From assembly GCA_965279355.1 (NCBI GenBank), contig OZ257155.1, forward strand, positions 2,108,001 to 2,172,000: a stretch of DNA of 64,000 nt. Direction: 5' to 3'. Shown piece after piece: positions 41,955-50,795 of this stretch. The DNA comes from G965279355 sp965279355 (GTDB taxonomy: Bacteria > Pseudomonadota > Alphaproteobacteria > CACIAM-22H2). A model generated the notes under the pieces. The model was given only the letters and a program-made list of their open reading frames with translations. It made no database searches and was not told the DNA's origin. The position numbers were made by a program, and so were the translations under genes. Each line of letters begins with the position of its first letter. Positions within the stretch are counted from its first letter, which is position 1.

Positions 41955-44819
41955 TCAGTGCGCGTGCCCGACCGCGTCAGCGCAGCGGCCGCACACCGTC
42001 GGGTGATCCTTGTGCGACCCGACATCGGGCAGCACCTTCCAGCAGCGCTCGCATTTCTCGCCGTCGGAAACGTTCACCACCACGGCAATGCCGGACACAT
42101 CGGGCAGGCGGAAAGCGTCATCCGGCGCCGCCCCCTGCACCACCGAATGACCGGAGGTGATGAAGATCTCGGACCGCTCGTCGACCGTCAGCGGCTCCAG
42201 CTCGTCCAGCGCACGATCGACATAGATGACCGGGCTCGCCTGCAGCGATGAGCCGATCTTCTTGTCGGCGCGGGCGCGCTCCAGCGCGCCGGTGACAACC
42301 CGGCGGACATCGCGGACACGCTCCCATTTCTTCGCCAGCGCCTCGTCTTTCCAGGCCAACCCTGGCTTGGCGAAGGTCTGGAGGTGCACGCTCTCGCTCT
42401 CACCGGGATGCCGCGCCAGCCACGCCTCTTCGGCGGTGAAGCACAGCACCGGCGCCAGCCAGGTCACCAGGTGATGATAGACGCGGTCGAGTACCGTCCG
42501 GGTCGCGCGGCGGCGCAGACTCGTGGCGCTGTCGCAATAGAGCGAGTCCTTGCGGATGTCGAAATAGAACGCCGACAGGTCGACGGCGCAGAAATTATGG
42601 AGCGCCGTATAGAAGCCCGTGAACGCGTATTCCGAGATCGCCTTGTTCATGGCCTGATCCAGTTCGCTCAGGCGGTGCAGCACCCAGCGTTCCAGTTCCG
42701 GCAGCTTCGCCAGATCGGCCGCCGTCTCGATCGGGAGCCGCTCGGCATCCGAGAAGCCGGACAGGCTGCCCAGCAGATAGCGCAGCGTATTGCGCAGGCG
42801 GCGATAGAGTTCGGCATGCTGCTTCAGCACTTCCTGGCCGATGCGCAGATCTTCCGAATAATCGGAGCTCACCACCCACAGGCGGAGGATGTCGGCGCCG
42901 AGCTTGCCGACGACTTCCTGCGGCGCCACGACGTTGCCCAGCGACTTCGACATCTTGCGGCCCTGCTCGTCGAGCACGAAGCCGTGCGTCAGCACCGCCT
43001 CATATGGCGCCCGCCCGCGCGTGCCGCAGGATTCCAGCAGCGAAGAATGGAACCAGCCGCGATGCTGGTCGGAGCCTTCCAGATAGAGCGACGCCGGCCA
43101 TTGCAGGTCGGGACGCTGCTCCAGCACGAAGGCGTGAGTCGATCCGGAATCGAACCAGACGTCGACGATGTCCTTCACCTGCTCGTAGTCGTCAGGCTCG
43201 TACTTGTTGCCGAGGAACCGCTTGGCATCGCTGGCGTACCAGGCATCCGCACCTTCGGTTTCGAAGGCCTTGGCGATCCGTTCCATGACGTCGGGATCGC
43301 GCAGCAGCTCTCCCGTCTTCTTGTTCACAAAGACGGCAATCGGCACGCCCCAGGCGCGCTGGCGCGAGATGCACCAGTCGGGGCGGCTCTCGATCATGGA
43401 GCGGATGCGGTTGCGGCCCTGGGCCGGGAACCATTTGGTGTCGTCGATGGCCTGCAACGCCTTGTCGCGCAGATCGTTGCGCGTCATCGAGATGAACCAT
43501 TGCGGCGTGTTACGGAAGATCAGCGGCGCCTTGGAGCGCCAGGAATGCGGATACGAATGCACGACCTGGCCGCTGGCCACCAGCGCGCCCGCTTCTTCCA
43601 TCGCCGCGATCACGGCGGCATTGGCGTCGCCGACCTTGCCGTAAGGCGTGTAGACGCGCTTGCCCGCGAACAGCGGCACATGCGGATAGTAGGACCCGTC
43701 ATCGGCGACCGTGTTGGGGATTTCGATGCCCGAGGCGAGGCCAAGCTCGTAGTCGTCGGCGCCGTGGCCCGGCGCGATATGCACGAAGCCCGTACCGTCC
43801 TCGGCGGTGACGAACTCGCCGTTCAACACCGGCACTTCGAACTCGTAGCCCTTGCCGTGCAGCGGGTGGCGGCAAACCGTGCCGATCAGATCCTTGCCCT
43901 TCACTCGCACGTCGTCGCCCCAGTCGAACTCCGCCTCGGCGATCTCGAGCTTCTGCACGACTTCAGTGGCAAGTTTCTTGGCGACGACCAGCCGGTCGCC
44001 GGGCTTCACCTTGCTGCCCTCATGCACCGATTTGACGACCAGGATGTCGTATTCGATATCGGCGCCCGCGGCGATCGCGCGATTGCCCGGCAGGGTCCAT
44101 GGCGTGGTCGTCCAGATGACAACCGAGGCCCCTTCCAGCGCCTTTTTGGGCGAGCGCAGCACGGGGAAGCGGATGAAGACCGTCGTCGAGGTATGATCGT
44201 GATACTCGATCTCGGCTTCCGCGAGGGCGGTCTTTTCCACGACCGACCACATCACCGGACGCGCGCCGCGATAGAGCCCGCCATTCATCATGAACTTGCC
44301 GAGCTCGCGCACGATCTGCGCTTCGGCTGCAAACGACATGGTCTCGTAATGCGTCGACCAGTCGCCCTCGACACCGAGCCGCACGAATTCGTCGCGCTGG
44401 ATCTCGATCCACTTGGCGGCGAACTCGCGGCATTCCTTGCGGAACTCGACGATCGGCACCTCGTCCTTGTTCTTCTTCTTCGCCCGGTACTCTTCCTCGA
44501 TCTTCCATTCGATCGGCAGGCCGTGGCAGTCCCAGCCCGGCACATAGTTGGCGTCCTTGCCTTCCATCTGCCGGACACGGTTCACCACATCCTTGAGGAT
44601 CTTGTTCAGCGCCGTGCCGATATGCAGGTTGCCGTTGGCATAGGGAGGGCCGTCATGCAGAACAAACTTCTCGCGGCCCTTCGACTGCTCGCGCAGCTTC
44701 TGGAACAGCGACATCTTCTTCCAGCGCGCCAGCAGATCCGGCTCGCGCTTGGGCAGGTCGCCGCGCATCGGGAAATCCGTCTGCGGCAGGAAGACCGTGG
44801 ATTTGTAATCGGTACTCAT
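41955..44819 (-). CDS. ileS: Isoleucyl-tRNA synthetase
   Basis: A 954-aa class I synthetase. The HIGH-type motif is PYANGNLHIGTALN near residues 57-70. GWDCHGLPIEWKIE and the editing domain with TTTPWTLPGN follow. KMSKS is at KMSKSLGNVVAP, and the C-terminal zinc site is CERCWKVLP with CGRCADAV. The ATG at 44819 overlaps the stop of a small ACT-domain gene. Operon order ACT-ileS-lspA-DUF3035 continues toward the M16 genes. I see no T-box. Confidence 0.97.
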   Translation of the reverse strand: MSTDYKSTVFLPQTDFPMRGDLPKREPDLLARWKKMSLFQKLREQSKGREKFVLHDGPPYANGNLHIGTALNKILKDVVNRVRQMEGKDANYVPGWDCHGLPIEWKIEEEYRAKKKNKDEVPIVEFRKECREFAAKWIEIQRDEFVRLGVEGDWSTHYETMSFAAEAQIVRELGKFMMNGGLYRGARPVMWSVVEKTALAEAEIEYHDHTSTTVFIRFPVLRSPKKALEGASVVIWTTTPWTLPGNRAIAAGADIEYDILVVKSVHEGSKVKPGDRLVVAKKLATEVVQKLEIAEAEFDWGDDVRVKGKDLIGTVCRHPLHGKGYEFEVPVLNGEFVTAEDGTGFVHIAPGHGADDYELGLASGIEIPNTVADDGSYYPHVPLFAGKRVYTPYGKVGDANAAVIAAMEEAGALVASGQVVHSYPHSWRSKAPLIFRNTPQWFISMTRNDLRDKALQAIDDTKWFPAQGRNRIRSMIESRPDWCISRQRAWGVPIAVFVNKKTGELLRDPDVMERIAKAFETEGADAWYASDAKRFLGNKYEPDDYEQVKDIVDVWFDSGSTHAFVLEQRPDLQWPASLYLEGSDQHRGWFHSSLLESCGTRGRAPYEAVLTHGFVLDEQGRKMSKSLGNVVAPQEVVGKLGADILRLWVVSSDYSEDLRIGQEVLKQHAELYRRLRNTLRYLLGSLSGFSDAERLPIETAADLAKLPELERWVLHRLSELDQAMNKAISEYAFTGFYTALHNFCAVDLSAFYFDIRKDSLYCDSATSLRRRATRTVLDRVYHHLVTWLAPVLCFTAEEAWLARHPGESESVHLQTFAKPGLAWKDEALAKKWERVRDVRRVVTGALERARADKKIGSSLQASPVIYVDRALDELEPLTVDERSEIFITSGHSVVQGAAPDDAFRLPDVSGIAVVVNVSDGEKCERCWKVLPDVGSHKDHPTVCGRCADAVGHAH

Positions 44820-45118
44820 GCGAAGGCCTCGGCGCGCGCGACAACCGGCCGCTTCACGGCCATGAGAACGCGGTCGACATGAATCATGGTGCGCAGGCAC
44901 GACGCGATGTGATCGGCGGTGTCCGGCTCGATCCCGGCGACATGAACATCGACCACAAGACCCTCGGCACCCCTGTCGACCACATCGCCATGAAACCGTC
45001 TCGGCACGAGACCGCGCTTGGCGAACAGTTCAAGCACCCGCGGCATCACCCCCGGCTCCGGCGCGGCGAAAACCGAGAAACACCAGGTGGTTGGAAAACG
45101 GGAATCAGTAACGGACAT
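44816..45118 (-). CDS. Small ACT-like domain protein, 100 aa
   Basis: Residues about 12-75 read as an ACT domain: FSVFAAPEPGVMPRVLELFAKRGLVP, then a beta strand LVVDVHVAG and a helix DHIASCLRTMIHVDRVL. The E-P-G-V-x-x-R-V turn is the usual ligand-binding loop of amino-acid-sensing ACT domains such as IlvN. There is no enzyme domain. The ATG at 45118 is the first ATG; a TTG at 45160 is less likely. The stop overlaps the ileS start (ATGA), implying coupled translation. A regulatory subunit sensing a branched-chain amino acid is an attractive but untested idea. Confidence 0.72.
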   Translation of the reverse strand: MSVTDSRFPTTWCFSVFAAPEPGVMPRVLELFAKRGLVPRRFHGDVVDRGAEGLVVDVHVAGIEPDTADHIASCLRTMIHVDRVLMAVKRPVVARAEAFA

Positions 45119-45267
45119 AACACGCAAGCTCCGAAAGAGACGACGGCGAACGAACGGCAAAATTCCGGCCCTTTATGAGAAGAGCCGGGCCCGTAATTCG
45201 CCCGAAAAGCGTCGTCTGGAGCATTGCGCGCATGGGAGGCGGATCATAGGAACGCGGTCGCAGAGCG

Positions 45268-46275
45268 TCAACCGGATTGGTGGCTGGCGATGGCCTTGCG
45301 CGCGTCCGCCGCGTCACGGTCCATCTGCGCCCGCAGGGCATCCATCCCGTCGAAATGCCTCTCGGGCCGCAGATAGTCGACCAGCTGCACCCGCAGCCGC
45401 CGCCCGTACAGATCGCCGTTGAAATCGAAGAGGTTGGCCTCAAGCCGCGGCTCCGGCAGGCCCCCGAAGGTGGGGTTAAGGCCGAGGCTGGCGACGCCGC
45501 CATGCCAGACCGGAACCTCGATCAGCGCCGCCCCGGGCCCCGGTTGCCGGTCGGCAATGGCCACCCGCACCGCATAGATCCCAAGGGCCGGATGCAGGTA
45601 TTCGCCCAGCGCGATATTCGCGGTCGGAAACCCCATGGTGCGGCCGCGCTGGGCACCGCGAATGACCCGGCCTTCGATCTCGAAGGGCCGGCCGAGCAGC
45701 CAGGCGGCGGTGCGCGGCTCGCCGGCGCGCAGCGCGTCGCGCACACCGGTCGACGAAACGACGAGGCCCGCGCGCAGCGCGTCGGGACGGTCTTCACCGG
45801 GCACCGTCACCGCGGGAACGATGGTGACGCCGACACCCAGCGCACCAAGCCGCTGGCGCAGAAGCTCGGGGTTGCCGGTACGGCCCTTGCCGAACACGAA
45901 ATCGTAGCCGACGACGACATGCTTCGCCGCGATGCCTTTCACGAGAATGCGCTCGACGAACTCCTCGGCCGTCTCGGCGGCAAGGCGCGTGTTGAAATGC
46001 AATGCGAAGAGATGTTCAACGCCAAGCGATGCGATAACCCGCGCCTTGGAGCGGAACCGCGCGACAAGAAACGGCGGTGCCTTGGGCTGGAAGAAGCGCC
46101 GGGGATGCGGCTCGAATGTCAGGACGGACGCCGCAAGGCCGCTGTCGCGCGCGCGCTGCACCGCCTGACCGATCACCCCCTGATGACCGCGATGCACGCC
46201 ATCGAAATTGCCGACGGCAACGACGGTACCCCGCGCGGACGCGGGCAGGGTGTGGACATGGCGATGAACGATCAC
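45268..46275 (-). CDS. ribF: Bifunctional riboflavin kinase/FAD synthetase
   Basis: A 335-aa protein. The N-terminal adenylyltransferase domain has VAVGNFDGVHRGHQGVI near residues 20-36 and GYDFVFGKGRTGN. The C-terminal kinase domain has the GRTMGFPTANI segment near 212 and the late LFDFNGDLYGRRLRVQLVDYLRPE. It makes FMN and FAD from riboflavin. The gene order ribF-(ACT)-ileS-lspA is common in proteobacteria. The 149-bp gap before the ACT gene contains alternative GC hairpins on the coding strand. Confidence 0.95.
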   Translation of the reverse strand: MIVHRHVHTLPASARGTVVAVGNFDGVHRGHQGVIGQAVQRARDSGLAASVLTFEPHPRRFFQPKAPPFLVARFRSKARVIASLGVEHLFALHFNTRLAAETAEEFVERILVKGIAAKHVVVGYDFVFGKGRTGNPELLRQRLGALGVGVTIVPAVTVPGEDRPDALRAGLVVSSTGVRDALRAGEPRTAAWLLGRPFEIEGRVIRGAQRGRTMGFPTANIALGEYLHPALGIYAVRVAIADRQPGPGAALIEVPVWHGGVASLGLNPTFGGLPEPRLEANLFDFNGDLYGRRLRVQLVDYLRPERHFDGMDALRAQMDRDAADARKAIASHQSG

Positions 46276-46317
46276 GGCACGCCTGCGGTCATCGCAAGGA
46301 GGGGATCTGGCGGACGA

Positions 46318-46767
46318 TCAGCCGCCGGCTTGCGAGCGCAGCGGCACGATCACCACCGCTTCGCCTTCGAGCACGACCTTGTTGCCGACCGAGACGACTG
46401 TCGACAGCGTGGCGCGCCGCTTCTCGGGAACCAGGTCGATCACCGTTGCGCGGACATTCAGCGTATCGCCGCTGCGCACCGGCGCCTTGAAGCGCAGGGT
46501 CTGGCTGACATAGATGGCGCCGGGTCCCGGCAGCTTCATGCCGAGCACCGTCGATACGAAAGCCGCCGTCAGCATGCCGTGCGCGATCCGGCCCGAGAAC
46601 ATCGTGCCGCTCGCAAATTCCTCGTTGATATGGACCGGGTTGTTGTCGCCGGAAATACCGGCGAACAACACGATATCGGTTTCGGTCAGCGTTCGGCCAA
46701 ACATCGCGGTTTGGCCGACCTTCAGGTCTTCGAAATAAAGACCGTGCAGTTCCGAGAGATCACTCAT
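46318..46767 (-). CDS. MaoC-family enoyl-CoA hydratase (PhaJ-like)
   Basis: A 149-aa hotdog-fold protein. The hydratase motif is FAGISGDNNPVHINEEFA near residues 35-52, with the catalytic Asp and His, followed by GRIAHGMLTAAFVSTVL. This is the (R)-specific enoyl-CoA hydratase signature. It may feed beta-oxidation intermediates to PHA or act in acyl-CoA breakdown. It starts 42 bases from ribF on the same strand and is divergent from the CRP-type regulator. Confidence 0.9.
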   Translation of the reverse strand: MSDLSELHGLYFEDLKVGQTAMFGRTLTETDIVLFAGISGDNNPVHINEEFASGTMFSGRIAHGMLTAAFVSTVLGMKLPGPGAIYVSQTLRFKAPVRSGDTLNVRATVIDLVPEKRRATLSTVVSVGNKVVLEGEAVVIVPLRSQAGG

Positions 46768-46951
46768 GCGGGAAAACGCTCGCGAAGCCGATGCTGCAAT
46801 GCGAAAGATCGCCGACTATAAACGGCTTAGGGGGCGAGCGGCAACTACGCCCGTATCGTCCGCCAGAGCGGCCCCGGCTTGCCGCCGCCACGCCAGGAGG
46901 CCATTATCCCCACACGTTAAGGATGTGCTCTCCGGGGTTTTGGTTGTCGTC

Positions 46952-47689
46952 ATGTCGAATTCGCCTTCTTCTCCGCGCTCCGGCGCCAAACCGGCCGCGC
47001 AGAGCCTGGCCGGAATCGCCCTGTTCAAGGGCCTGGCGGCCCCGGCCCGTCAGGCGCTGGAACAGCGCTGCCGCTGGCGCACCTACGCCGAGGGCGAGCA
47101 GATCATCGACCGCGAGAACGACACCCAGGATGTCTTCTTCGTCGTTTCCGGCCTGGCGCGGGTGGTGAACTATTCGCCGGCCGGGCGCGAGGTCAGCTTC
47201 GACGATATCGGCCCGGGCGGCATGTTCGGCGAGCTGGCCGCCCTCGACGGCCGTCCCCGCTCCGCCGCTGTTGTCGCCCGCGCCGAGACGGTAGCTGCCT
47301 CACTGCTGCCGCCTGCCTTTCGCGAAATCATGGAGATGCATCCGCCAGTAACCAAGGCGTTGCTGGCCCGGCTGGTCGAGGTGATCCGGGAATCGACCGA
47401 ACGCATCATGGATCTCAGCACGCTCGGCGCCCATAACCGCGTCTATGCCGAACTGCTGCGCGAGGCCCGCGACAGCGACCCGGCCGGCTTCGGCGGTCAG
47501 AACATGGCGGCGATCCGGCCGATGCCGGTGCATTCCGACATCGCCTCCCGCGTCAGCACCGCGCGCGAGACGGTGGCGCGGGTGTTGAACGAACTCGCCC
47601 GCAAGGGGCTCGTCGAGCGCCAGAAGGATGCGCTGGTCATTCTCGACGTCGCGCGCCTGACCCAGATGGTCAACGAGTTCCGCGACTAG
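46952..47689 (+). CDS. Crp/Fnr-family regulator with CRP-like DNA and cAMP motifs
   Basis: A 245-aa protein with an N-terminal cyclic-nucleotide domain. The phosphate-binding cassette reads FGELAALDGRPRSAAV near residues 92-107, with the Glu, Arg and Ser that contact cAMP in E. coli CRP. No N-terminal Cys cluster of FNR type is present. The C-terminal winged helix has SRVSTARETVARVLNEL. Recognition-helix R205, E206 and R210 match Arg180, Glu181 and Arg185 of CRP, predicting TGTGA half-sites. Such a site occurs at 56176. An adenylate cyclase gene lies 3 kb away. The ATG at 46952 was chosen over upstream in-frame codons. It is convergent with the FecR gene, 6 bp apart. Confidence 0.93.
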   Translation: MSNSPSSPRSGAKPAAQSLAGIALFKGLAAPARQALEQRCRWRTYAEGEQIIDRENDTQDVFFVVSGLARVVNYSPAGREVSFDDIGPGGMFGELAALDGRPRSAAVVARAETVAASLLPPAFREIMEMHPPVTKALLARLVEVIRESTERIMDLSTLGAHNRVYAELLREARDSDPAGFGGQNMAAIRPMPVHSDIASRVSTARETVARVLNELARKGLVERQKDALVILDVARLTQMVNEFRD

Positions 47690-47695
47690 CTTACG

Positions 47696-49195
47696 TCAGG
47701 GCGTGCGCGGGATGACCGATGTCCCGCGGATGCAGTTGGCCGCCGCCGCGCAGGACGGGGCGCCGTTGGTGTAAACCTCAACCTTGAGGTCCATCACCGC
47801 GGCAATCTTGCCGTTCACGTTACGCGGGATATCGGCGACGATGATGCGGTCGTTGGCACCGCCTGCTGAATTGACGACCGACAGCGGCGAACCGCCGCCG
47901 ACAATTCCGGTCTTGTTGGCGTAGCTGTCTGTCGGATCGTTATGAGTGAAGTTCTGCGGCGTGATGCCGCCGATCTGATAGTTGTTCAGATTGAAGGACA
48001 GCTGGGCCGTCCGCGCACCGAAGTTCACGGTCATGCTGTAGTTGTACGAACCGACACCCGTCCCGTTGACCACGGCGAGCGGCGCATTGTTGACCGCGAA
48101 GACGGCGGAGCCGCCGCTGATCGACCTCAGCTGATCAAAATTTGTCTCCCCATTCGGCACCAGTGGCAAAGGCGGCGGGGGTGGCGGCGGCGGCAGAAGC
48201 CCTGGCCCGCCGGGGCGCGGTCCACCGCCCGGTCCCGTCCCATTTACAACCGTCAGGCTGCGCAAGCCGTTGATAACGCCACCGCCGCCTTGAGAAACCG
48301 GTGATGGTCCCGTGCCGACAACAGGCTGGCGCGCTGCACCTGCTGACGCGGGCGCCTGACCCTGCGGCGCCGGGCCGGACTGATCCTGGCCAGCGGGCGC
48401 CTGCTGCCCCTGCTGTTGAGACTGACCGCCCTGACCGCCGGGTGCCGTCGGCTGCGCGGCCGGGCGCGGACCGGTGCCGGCAAGCGGCGCCGTCAGCGAG
48501 GCCATCCGCGCGGGATCGAGGCGAACCGGCGCGCTGGGCGCAAGATTGGCGCCGGCAATTTCGGTGGCGAAGCCGGGACGCACGATTTCCACTGTCGTTG
48601 CCGAACCGTTCGGACCGTTGCCGTTGACCAGCACGCGACCGATGCGCTCGCCGGCGTCGTTCTCCACACCAGGCCCCAGCAGCACGATCGTCGCCCGCGT
48701 GCCGTCGACTTCGCCGGCGACGCTGGTGCCGCGCACGCCGATCGAACCGACCGGCAGCTTCACTTCCATATCCGACGGCTCGCGCTTGGCGACCTTGCCG
48801 GTGACGAAGCGGAACGTGCCTTTCAGGACGCTGGCGCTCACCTTGCCGGCGTTGGTCTGCGGATCGTAGACGAAGCGATCGATGACCAGCGCCGCGTTCG
48901 GACCGATGGTGAACACGGTTTCGTCCTGCAGCATGATCTGCAGCCGGCCCTCGGGACCGGTCGTCACCTGATCGCCCAGAAGAATCACATCGCCGCTGCT
49001 GACGATCCTGCCGACTTCCCGCACGCCGGGCACGGCAACGAGTTGGACGTCGCCGCGCACCGCAGCCGCGATGCCGGCCTTCGCCGCGGCGGCCGGCGCG
49101 GCCTGGGCGAGTTGCTCCGCCGCGAGCAGCGCGGACGAGGCGGCGGGGATCGTACAGGTGACGGCCAGAACGGCGGACAGGCGGCGCAGGGACAT
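47696..49195 (-). CDS. FecR-domain periplasmic protein with Pro/Gln linker and beta-rich C-terminus
   Basis: A 499-aa protein. A signal peptide (ending near the Ala-rich SSALLAAEQLAQA) is followed by a FecR domain at about residues 40-160 (GDQVTTGPEGRLQIMLQDETVFTIGPNA, LPVGSIGVRGTSVAGE). A Pro/Gln/Gly linker covers about 230-365, including a run of prolines. The C-terminal domain of about 130 residues alternates like beta strands (YNYSMTVNFGARTAQLSF) and has one Cys pair (SCAAAANC). There is no sigma factor or TonB gene here, so it is not a standard iron FecR. ATG 49195 has GGAGG 7 bases upstream; a GTG 25 codons earlier is rejected. It is followed on the transcript side by the CRP gene in convergent orientation. 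Confidence 0.85.
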   Translation of the reverse strand: MSLRRLSAVLAVTCTIPAASSALLAAEQLAQAAPAAAAKAGIAAAVRGDVQLVAVPGVREVGRIVSSGDVILLGDQVTTGPEGRLQIMLQDETVFTIGPNAALVIDRFVYDPQTNAGKVSASVLKGTFRFVTGKVAKREPSDMEVKLPVGSIGVRGTSVAGEVDGTRATIVLLGPGVENDAGERIGRVLVNGNGPNGSATTVEIVRPGFATEIAGANLAPSAPVRLDPARMASLTAPLAGTGPRPAAQPTAPGGQGGQSQQQGQQAPAGQDQSGPAPQGQAPASAGAARQPVVGTGPSPVSQGGGGVINGLRSLTVVNGTGPGGGPRPGGPGLLPPPPPPPPLPLVPNGETNFDQLRSISGGSAVFAVNNAPLAVVNGTGVGSYNYSMTVNFGARTAQLSFNLNNYQIGGITPQNFTHNDPTDSYANKTGIVGGGSPLSVVNSAGGANDRIIVADIPRNVNGKIAAVMDLKVEVYTNGAPSCAAAANCIRGTSVIPRTP

Positions 49196-49269
49196 GAAAC
49201 GGCCTCCGGGAAGTTCGCTCAGTTCGCTCAGATTATGCGTGTTTTGAAAACTCGCAGTGATACGCATCA

Positions 49270-50709
49270 CTAGAACTCCCAGCGCTTGCTTAAGCCTATG
49301 GAAGCCCTGCGATTATTGTAGGTGAAGTTGGTCAGGTTGGAGACCTGGCGAGTGGCTTCAGCCGACAATGATAGGGTTAAATTCTTAAGAAACGGCAGCT
49401 CCCCGTCCTCGTCGTCGATCAGGGTCGCCACCGGTATGCCAAGGGTGGTGCGTGCGCGCGCGATCCGGTCGCGGCGGTTCAGTTCGCTCACCAGGGAATC
49501 GCGCTCGTCGTAATGATCGATTTCGCCACTCAGCGTACTCAGCAGGAAGAGGCCGCCGTCGAACAGCCAGGTGTGCGAGAGCGACGCCGTCTCGCCGTCA
49601 TAGGCGTTATAGTTGCGCGCCGCGTTCTTGCGGATGCGCGTGACCTCGAAGCCGATCCGCATGGTCGGGTCCAGCACATGGTTCACGCCGAGGCCGACGG
49701 TGAACTGGCTGCCGGTGCGTTCCGGGGCCGTCTGGGCCGTCGAGATGCCGCGATACTTCTGATATTCGGCCTCGCCGAACGTATAGAGCTGCGTCTCGCC
49801 GGTTAGCTGATGCTCGGCGCGCAGGTTGACGCCCTCGGAATGCCCGTAGGTCTGGTTCGCGAGCTTGATCCGCCGCGAATAGAAGTTCGGGATGATCGAG
49901 ACCGGGTTGGCGTCGTAGACGCCACCGAACTCGGCCGAGCCGACCGCAAGATCGAGCTCGCTGAGATGCATCTGCTCGCCGCGATAATACATCACCGCGC
50001 CATTGAGCTTGTGGCGCGACTGATAGCCAAGGTCATGGCTGACATCGAACCGCGTCAGCCCGTTCAGCGACTGATCCTGCTTGCGCAGATCGTGGCCGGT
50101 GACCGTGCCCGGAAAGTCGCTGATCAGCCGTTCATTCGAGGCCGGCGCCGAGTTGCGGTTCCAGTCGTACTGGAAGTTCAGCGACGCGGTCAGCGTGTAG
50201 CGCGTGCGCTGCCGCCGCAGCCGCAACTGCTCCAGATAGCGGTCAAGTTCGGAGCGCAGGCTGGGCGGCATCTCCAGCAGGCGCACCGCCTGGAGCTCCC
50301 GCTCCGCTTCGTCGAGATTGTCGAGGCGATAAAGGACGATGGCGTAGAGCAGCCGGACGCGCGGCAGATCGGGCTCGATAAGCAGCATGCGTTCCAGCGT
50401 CGCCGCCGCGCTGCGGAGATCGCCGCGCGCGATCTGCACCTGCGCATAGGCAAAGTTGAGATCGATGTTGTCGGGATTGGCGAGTACATCGTCGTAAGTC
50501 ACCTCGCGCTCGGGGCGCAGCAGGCGCTGGTCCTCGGCCTCACGGCTGATCGCCTCGATCTCGCCAGCGCGGCGCGTAGCCTGCCGGGCGGGATCCGTCA
50601 CGTCGGTCGGCGGCTGTGATTGCGCGAAAAGCGGATCTGTCGCGAACGCAACCAGAAGGGCGGCAATCAGCCGCTGCCCCCAAACGCCTGTGCTGGAACT
50701 CCGCGCCAC
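49270..50709 (-). CDS. TPR plus outer-membrane beta-barrel protein (Slam-like)
   Basis: A 479-aa exported protein from GTG 50709, which has GGGGGA just before it. The signal peptide ends near PLFAQ. Residues about 50-140 are two or three TPR-like helical pairs (NLDEAERELQAVRLLEM). The remaining 330 residues are alternating beta strands with aromatic ends (TLTASLNFQYDWNRNSAPASN, KLNGAVMYYRGEQ), closing in KRWEF with a C-terminal Phe, the outer-membrane barrel signature. TPR followed by a roughly 14-strand barrel is the architecture of Slam (DUF560) lipoprotein-surface-export factors. The Slam identity is a guess from architecture. It lies 74 bases upstream of the FecR gene on the same strand. 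Confidence 0.8.
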   Translation of the reverse strand: MARSSSTGVWGQRLIAALLVAFATDPLFAQSQPPTDVTDPARQATRRAGEIEAISREAEDQRLLRPEREVTYDDVLANPDNIDLNFAYAQVQIARGDLRSAAATLERMLLIEPDLPRVRLLYAIVLYRLDNLDEAERELQAVRLLEMPPSLRSELDRYLEQLRLRRQRTRYTLTASLNFQYDWNRNSAPASNERLISDFPGTVTGHDLRKQDQSLNGLTRFDVSHDLGYQSRHKLNGAVMYYRGEQMHLSELDLAVGSAEFGGVYDANPVSIIPNFYSRRIKLANQTYGHSEGVNLRAEHQLTGETQLYTFGEAEYQKYRGISTAQTAPERTGSQFTVGLGVNHVLDPTMRIGFEVTRIRKNAARNYNAYDGETASLSHTWLFDGGLFLLSTLSGEIDHYDERDSLVSELNRRDRIARARTTLGIPVATLIDDEDGELPFLKNLTLSLSAEATRQVSNLTNFTYNNRRASIGLSKRWEF

Positions 50710-50795
50710 CCAATCCCCCAAGCCAACCCCTTGACGCCACGGCACCTTAAAGGCTGCCGACAATCACTGGATAGCGGGTTTTATGGTGAAGGCGT

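Noticed and set aside
42384..44882. A very long open frame on the plus strand opposite ileS
   Set aside because: The minus strand carries every IleRS motif. The plus frame is His/Arg-rich with no recognisable domain, as expected from antisense frames in GC-rich codon usage.
46952..47689. FNR-type oxygen sensor
   Set aside because: No N-terminal cysteine cluster; the DNA-binding helix has the CRP Arg-Glu-(3)-Arg pattern, not the FNR Glu-(2)-Ser-Arg one.
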